Source: Mycobacterium sp. | Lineage (GTDB): Bacteria > Actinomycetota > Actinomycetes > Mycobacteriales > Mycobacteriaceae | Direction of reading: 5' to 3' | DNA: 64,000 nt | NCBI GenBank assembly: GCA_020438845.1 | Contig: JAGQTV010000106.1 | Span: forward strand, 1-64,000 | Notes under the pieces: generated by a model | Told to the model about the DNA's origin: nothing | What the model saw: the letters and a program-made list of their open reading frames with translations, nothing else | Database searches by the model: none | Part shown: positions 59,745-64,000 of the stretch, one piece after another | How positions within the stretch are numbered: the stretch's first letter is position 1 | How the letters are laid out: every line of letters begins with the position of its first letter | Translations under genes and position numbers: made by a program

Positions 59745-60484
59745 GGACCCGATTAGTCACCGGTGACACATCGCGTTGTTGATGTGCGCGGAGTTGTTGA
59801 TGTGCGCGAGAAAGTGCCGATACCTCCAACCTGCCCGGCCTGGTCGCGCGTCTCGGCTCTTGGTTTCTACGGCAATGCAGCTCAGAGGTTTTCGCGCTGC
59901 GCGAGCCCGGCTTCAATCTTCCGTCAGGCTTGATCGGAGAACACCGGATTGAGCACTGGTTCCGAAAAATCGGCATCGGTCGACGAGACCGACTCTGACT
60001 CTGTGGGATGTGAAAACAAATTGTGGTTCAACGGATTTCTTTCAATGAGAACCCGCCGGAGCCGCACTGGCCCGGCCAAGTTGAGGAACGGATCTGGGTA
60101 AACCGAAGTTCTAGGAACTGCAATCGCGGAGTCCGGTTTGGTGTGCCCTCCCCCGCCGAGCGCCCTGGGAACATCGGCACTGCCCTAAGTCTACGCCTTG
60201 ACGTATCCGTTCCTCTGCATCGACCCGAAACTGTGACCGACCCAGAGGCCGAGGCCGAGCCGTTTGCGGTTGCGCTGCAACAAATCTTCCTAGTCGGCTT
60301 ATGCCTCAGCGACCCTCGCCGGAGAATCCGGTCCCTACGTGTACAGTCAGACAGGCCAGCGGTGATTCCTCACTCCCGAAATCCGTCCAACAGACGGCGC
60401 CGCCGACGCAGAGGATCACGTTATGACGGCCCGTCCTGATTCAAGAATCGAAAATTGTTCTTCCGCTTGTGAATTGAAGGCGAT
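59745..60484. other. 740-bp region between two DUF5994 genes, no recognised gene
   Basis: It holds two 18-bp tandem copies starting GTTGTTGATGTGCGCG (59775-59808). The frame 60023-60439 (+) is open for 138 codons but reads as compositionally odd protein ending in a run of eight Arg with no recognisable domain, so I do not call it. No tRNA or hairpin terminator was found. Base composition is somewhat lower in GC than the flanks. Confidence 0.6.
59775..59808. repeat. 18-bp direct repeat, two copies
   Basis: GTTGTTGATGTGCGCG at 59775-59790 and 59793-59808, separated by GA, 59 bp upstream of the DUF5994 GTG at 59716 on the minus strand. Confidence 0.75.
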
Positions 60485-61000
60485 GTGAGTGCTCCTCGGC
60501 GTTCGCGTCGGATGGCGAGTCCGGTAAGGGTGTCATTATCGCCCCTTCTGGGCAGTGACCTCGATGGAGCTTGGTGGCCTCGAACAGGATCGATCGTTCG
60601 GGAACTCCCCGATCTCATAGAGGCATTGCTACCGGCTTTGGGCGAAGTGATCGATATCAGCGTCAACTGGCCGGCGGGATCGCCAACTCCGGTAATGAGC
60701 ACCATGTCTGTGGCCACAGCGCCACGGTTGGGCTGGAATTTGACACAGCCCCGCCTGATGCGTTTCGCCGGCGAGCGCGGACGAGCGAAACTCCTTGTAG
60801 TTCCGGCTATTACACCGGCAACTCTCGCATTGATGGTTTTGAAGCAGGCTGCAGCCCGCTACATTCCTGATCCGGACCGACACACTCCGGCTTTTGAAAC
60901 GGCGGACCGCATCCTGCAGGCTGCACGTACGACCAGCGCCTCGTGGGATGCCGCCGATGCCATTTCACCGGACAGTGTGAACCCGCCAATCACGGGGTGA
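60485..61000 (+). CDS. DUF5994 family protein, copy 2
   Basis: 171 residues, paralogous to the protein at 59264: SLSPLLGSDLDGAWWPRTGS, IVRELPDLIEALLPALGEV and KLLVVPAITPATLALMVLKQ align with the copy 1 segments. A 45-residue C-terminal tail (PDRHTPAFETADRILQAAR) is extra. GTG 60485 is preceded by GAAGG. Convergent with the desaturase-like gene (25 bp between stops). Confidence 0.78.
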   Translation: MSAPRRSRRMASPVRVSLSPLLGSDLDGAWWPRTGSIVRELPDLIEALLPALGEVIDISVNWPAGSPTPVMSTMSVATAPRLGWNLTQPRLMRFAGERGRAKLLVVPAITPATLALMVLKQAAARYIPDPDRHTPAFETADRILQAARTTSASWDAADAISPDSVNPPITG

Positions 61001-61025
61001 GCCGGCACTAACCGGCTCGCTGAGT

Positions 61026-61994
61026 TCAGGACGGCTGCGGTTGGCTGCGCAGCGCTTCGCGGGCCATGAGCCGATCGCGTTGCTCTTCGAACTTCACCGC
61101 TTGACTCTCCAGTCTGGTCAAGTATGCCGCGAGTTGCTCACGGCGCTGCTGCCCCACCGGGGACAAGTCATCACGCTCGAAGATGCGCCACCGGCGAAGG
61201 TTGGGTGTCACGACCTCCTCGAGATGTTGGCGGGGGTCGTAGATGCCGTGTTTAGCCATGAGCACGCCGTTGCGACGGAAGTCGGACATCCCCTGGCCGG
61301 GCATGCGGAAGTTCTCGACGACGTCAGCGATTGCTTCCATTGCCTGGTCGGGCGCGACGTCAAGTGCCGCATCGCACAGATCCCGGTAGAAGATCATGTG
61401 CAGGTTCTCGTCAGCGGCGATACGGGCAAGAAGTCGTTCTGCAACCGGGTCGCCGGCCGCCTTGCCCGTATTTCGATGGCTGACCCGGGTGGCGAGTTCC
61501 TGGAACGAAACGTAGGCAACAGAGAGCAGGAAATCCGTCTTGTGGCGCTCTTCCTCTTCCTTGGTGGGCCCGAAACCGTTCGTCACGTGTGCCATGCGGG
61601 CGCGCTCAAGTGCCACCGGATCGACACCACGAGTGACGACGAGATAGTCACGAATGGCGACGCTATGGCGCCCCTCCTCGGCTGTCCAGCGGCCGACCCA
61701 TGTCCCCCATGCACCGTCAAGTGAAAACTGTTCCGCCGCTTGCCGGTGGTAGGAGGGCAGGTTGTCCTCGGTCAGAAGGTTGGTGATCATCGCCGCCCTG
61801 GCAACATCGCTGAGCTGCGATTGCGCCGAAGACCAGTCTTCGCCGCCCGTCGCCGCGAAGTTCCGGCCGCGGTCCCACGGCACGTAATCATGCGGATGCC
61901 AGTCGGTGCTCATCGACAGATGCCGGTTGAGGTTCGCCTCGACCGTCGGGCCAAGTTCCTCTCGCAAATCCAGATCAGTCAGCTGTCGCGACAC
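61026..61994 (-). CDS. acyl-ACP desaturase-like diiron protein (DesA family)
   Basis: 322 residues of the soluble stearoyl-ACP desaturase fold. Diiron ligands are seen in NLLTEDNLPSYH (first Glu), RWTAEEGRHSVAIRDYL (ExxRH) and IAADENLHMIFYRDL (DExxH). Mycobacterial DesA proteins introduce double bonds into acyl-ACP chains, including mycolate precursors. GTG 61994 has TGAGG 5 nt upstream. A TTAGAT -10 with a TTCAAT box lies about 70 bp upstream, overlapping a TTCAA-N11-TTGAA inverted repeat. Confidence 0.87.
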   Translation of the reverse strand: MSRQLTDLDLREELGPTVEANLNRHLSMSTDWHPHDYVPWDRGRNFAATGGEDWSSAQSQLSDVARAAMITNLLTEDNLPSYHRQAAEQFSLDGAWGTWVGRWTAEEGRHSVAIRDYLVVTRGVDPVALERARMAHVTNGFGPTKEEEERHKTDFLLSVAYVSFQELATRVSHRNTGKAAGDPVAERLLARIAADENLHMIFYRDLCDAALDVAPDQAMEAIADVVENFRMPGQGMSDFRRNGVLMAKHGIYDPRQHLEEVVTPNLRRWRIFERDDLSPVGQQRREQLAAYLTRLESQAVKFEEQRDRLMAREALRSQPQPS

Positions 61995-62064
61995 CAGACC
62001 TCATCACCCACCAAACAAACTGGGAAAAGTCACCCACGCGGCATGCCCGACCCCACACCGGAGG

Positions 62065-62094
62065 ATCTAACATTTCAACCGTATCAGGATTGAA
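62065..62094 (-). promoter_or_regulatory. putative promoter of the desaturase-like gene with overlapping inverted repeat
   Basis: On the minus strand TTCAAT (62094-62089) and TTAGAT (62070-62065) are 18 bp apart. TTCAA-N11-TTGAA (62074-62094) overlaps the -35 box and spacer, the position of a repressor site. Confidence 0.35.
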
Positions 62095-62238
62095 CGGCGC
62101 TGGGTTAGTCGACAACTCGGGCCTGCGCCACAGCAGCTCCATCATTCAGGTGTGGGTGAAGAGGAAATAACGGTTCAAAAATGAATACCAGATTTCTCGT
62201 CAGGAGCCCACATTCCGTCACACCCGGCGAGTAACTCC

Positions 62239-63711
62239 TCAGCGGCTCTTCGCGCGCGCTGCCGCGCGTGCTCCGGCGCGGCGCCCGAAGAAGGATCCCG
62301 AACCCAACTGCGTACCGCTTGAATAGCCCTTGCCGTCCTGAGCCAGGGTCGAGGCACAGGCTCCTGCCGCGTACAGTCCCGGTATCGGACTGCCGTCTGC
62401 GCGCAGCACCTCGCCGTCCACACTTGTCGCCAGCCCACCGACGGTGAATCCCGAATAGATGGCCTTCCCCAGCGACAGATCGAACGCGGCCCAGGGGCCC
62501 TTGTCTTGTGGCGCAAGAAATTCCGGTTGCTTGTGAAAGTCCGGATCCTCACCCCTGACTGCGTACTCGTTGTAGCGATTCAAGGTTGCGACGAGATTTC
62601 CCCGCGGGATGCCGAGGGCGGACTCCATCTCCTCGACGGTTTCCCAGCCGTCGATGAACGTTATCAGCGGCAGCGCCGGGCGTTGCAGATGCGCCTCGTC
62701 GACGATCAGGAACGCCGCACTGTCGGGCTGGTCCATCACGAAACCCGAGGTTCGGGAGTGGTAGGAGTCCTCGGCGACGAAACGATCGCCGAGCTTGTTC
62801 ACGATGATTCCGGTCAGCAGTATCGACGGCGGATAGGCCGGCGCTGTGATGAATGCCTGGTCCATGTGTTTGGTGGCACCTCCGGCCGACACCCCGAGTC
62901 GGATACCCAGACCGTCGTCGTAGGTGTTGCCCAACACGAAGGGTTTCTCGGCCAACTTCGGGGTGTACTTGGCCACCATGTCTCTGTTCATGACGAACCC
63001 GCCGGCAGCGATGACCACGGCCTTGGCGCGCACCGCGCCGGTCTCACCGAAATGCTTCCAGCACACACCGACCGCCTCGCCGTCCTCGACCACCAGGTTC
63101 GTCGCGCCGGTTTCGTACCGGATGCGCACGCCAAGTTCGGCGGCTCGCTTGAGTAGTAGCTCGATCACCATGGCGGCGCCCCGGGTGTCGCCAGGAACAG
63201 GGACTTTGTGTCCCCGCGGCGCCGGTTCCGCCAAATCTTTGAACGGCCACACCTTTTCATTGCCCGTGTACATCAGACCCTCGGTGTTCGGCTGGATCAC
63301 GGCCTTATCGGGGTAGTAACTGCGCTCGAAAGCAAAGCCGAGATTCTCCAGCCAGGTGAAGTGCTCGACGCTGCCCTCACAGTAGGCCCGGATCTTGTCG
63401 TGCTCCGGTTCTCGCGACATCGCAACCAGGTAGGAGTACATCGCCTCGACGCTGTCGGAGTGGCCGGTGGCCAGTTGGACGGGCGTGCCGCCGCCGAGGT
63501 AGAAGTGGCCGCCGGCCATCGCGGTGGTGCCGCCGGCTACAGCCGCGCGTTCCAGCACCAACACCCGCGCTCCGTCGGCGGCTGCGGTCACCGCTGCGCA
63601 TCCGCCTCCGATTCCGAAGCCGATCACGACAACGTCGACGTCATCCGACCATTCGGCCACGGCAGAAAGTGGGATCGTGGCGGGGATGTCCAGCCCGCTC
63701 ATGGCGTGCAT
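62239..63711 (-). CDS. FAD-dependent oxidoreductase (KstD/fumarate-reductase-like, Rv1817-like)
   Basis: 490 residues of the FAD_binding_2 superfamily: DVVVIGFGIGGGCAAVTAAADGARVLVLERAA at the N-terminus (shown partly: VVIGFGIGGGCAAVTAAADG), GGTTAMAGGHFYLGGGTP, VIAAGGFVMNRDM, and the C-terminal FAD loop GLYAAGACASTLAQDGKGYSSG. Close relatives are 3-ketosteroid dehydrogenases and fumarate-reductase-type flavoproteins; synteny gives Rv1817. Two Met codons (63711 and 63702) are possible starts with weak ribosome sites; TAGTGT at 63740-63745 may be the -10. Confidence 0.87.
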   Translation of the reverse strand: MHAMSGLDIPATIPLSAVAEWSDDVDVVVIGFGIGGGCAAVTAAADGARVLVLERAAVAGGTTAMAGGHFYLGGGTPVQLATGHSDSVEAMYSYLVAMSREPEHDKIRAYCEGSVEHFTWLENLGFAFERSYYPDKAVIQPNTEGLMYTGNEKVWPFKDLAEPAPRGHKVPVPGDTRGAAMVIELLLKRAAELGVRIRYETGATNLVVEDGEAVGVCWKHFGETGAVRAKAVVIAAGGFVMNRDMVAKYTPKLAEKPFVLGNTYDDGLGIRLGVSAGGATKHMDQAFITAPAYPPSILLTGIIVNKLGDRFVAEDSYHSRTSGFVMDQPDSAAFLIVDEAHLQRPALPLITFIDGWETVEEMESALGIPRGNLVATLNRYNEYAVRGEDPDFHKQPEFLAPQDKGPWAAFDLSLGKAIYSGFTVGGLATSVDGEVLRADGSPIPGLYAAGACASTLAQDGKGYSSGTQLGSGSFFGRRAGARAAARAKSR

Positions 63712-63790
63712 GCGGCTCGGAGAGAATTCATTGCAGTCGACACTATCCCCGAGCGGTCCCGCAAAGTCGATCGGTCAGACGGGTTCGGCG

Positions 63791-64000
63791 CTAGGGAGCA
63801 AACGCTGCTGCGACGTCGACGATTGGCTTCGCGGCGGCAGCGGCGGCGCCGACAATGGCATCCTGGCGAAGCTGTTGGCCGGTGGCCTGCCAGGACACGG
63901 CGGCGGGCAGGTTGCCCCACGTGCTGTTGAAGAGGCCGACGAGCACCGCTCGGCCGTTGTCGGTGAGGATGTAAACCGGTCCGCCGGAATCGCCCTTCTG
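63791..64000 (-). CDS. trypsin-like serine protease, C-terminal part (Rv1815-like)
   Basis: The frame enters from the right edge and ends at the TAG at 63791-63793, giving 69 residues. It begins QKGDSGGPVYILTD: GDSGGP is the active-site serine motif of chymotrypsin-fold proteases. GRAVLVGLFNS is the strand that follows. The His and Asp of the triad lie beyond the window. The protein ends in an Ala-rich helix (DAIVGAAAAAAKPIVDVAAA). Position matches the secreted protease-like Rv1815. Confidence 0.85.
   Translation of the reverse strand, partial: QKGDSGGPVYILTDNGRAVLVGLFNSTWGNLPAAVSWQATGQQLRQDAIVGAAAAAAKPIVDVAAAFAP

Noticed and set aside
60023-60439. 138-codon plus-strand frame between the DUF5994 genes
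   Set aside because: Odd composition ending in poly-Arg, weak start context and no recognisable domain.

Overview
The window is high-GC actinobacterial DNA from the family Mycobacteriaceae, most likely an environmental or fast-growing Mycolicibacterium-type species. Diagnostic genes are apa (fibronectin-attachment glycoprotein), garA, secA2, pgsA2, guaB1, a hemophore-family protein and BacA/Rv1819c-type ABC transporters. Their order follows, in reverse, the M. tuberculosis segment from about Rv1867 (left end) to Rv1815 (right end). Comparisons with M. tuberculosis are from memory, not from a search.

Left part (1-9.9 kb): a thiolase-like protein behind a perfect 16-bp palindrome; a partner-switching module (anti-sigma kinase, STAS antagonist, divergent PAS-PP2C phosphatase) whose intergenic region carries two copies of a palindromic site; an exported beta-carbonic anhydrase; a LysR regulator divergent from a small secreted protein; and an aldehyde dehydrogenase coupled to a double-domain class III CoA-transferase.

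9.9-17.4 kb is accessory: an IS607-type element (serine recombinase TnpA, TnpB, probable omega RNA at the 3' end), a CPBP protease, a decayed HAD phosphatase, a DUF1116 protein, a monooxygenase-like gene broken by a 5-bp duplication, and an SLC13/ArsB permease with a CBS protein.

17.4-37.2 kb is the conserved block apa, modC-modB (no modA), F420-type oxidoreductase, ndh, a hemophore-like protein, an orphan PrrB-like kinase (where M. tuberculosis has urease genes), thioesterase, blaI with an M56 peptidase, gnd, guaB1, two CNNM/CorC proteins, a putative 3-methyladenine glycosylase, glcB and a VWA-like membrane protein.

37.2-41.5 kb holds the most unusual cluster: a diiron ferritin-like protein behind a perfect CRP-type site, a histidine kinase with a cyclic-nucleotide-binding domain, and a receiver domain fused to a thioredoxin-reductase-like flavoprotein that lacks the CxxC disulfide. 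Kinase and receiver-flavoprotein look like a two-component pair whose output would be an enzyme rather than transcription.

41.9-54 kb returns to core genes: a lipZ-like hydrolase, gcvB under a tandem glycine riboswitch, a resR-type MerR regulator, a bifunctional-nuclease-family protein, ftsR-garA-gcvH, then pgsA2-secA2-ilvG. The M. tuberculosis Rv1823-Rv1825 genes are missing between gcvH and pgsA2. 54-64 kb carries two tandem BacA-type ABC transporters, a CoA-transferase preceded by a 34-codon overlapping reading frame, two DUF5994 proteins, an acyl-ACP desaturase-like protein, a KstD-like flavoprotein and the 3' end of a trypsin-like protease gene.

Across the window many genes show a TANNNT hexamer 6-7 nt before the start codon, the signature of leaderless mycobacterial transcripts; I used it to choose several starts. 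I found no rRNA, tRNA or CRISPR array.
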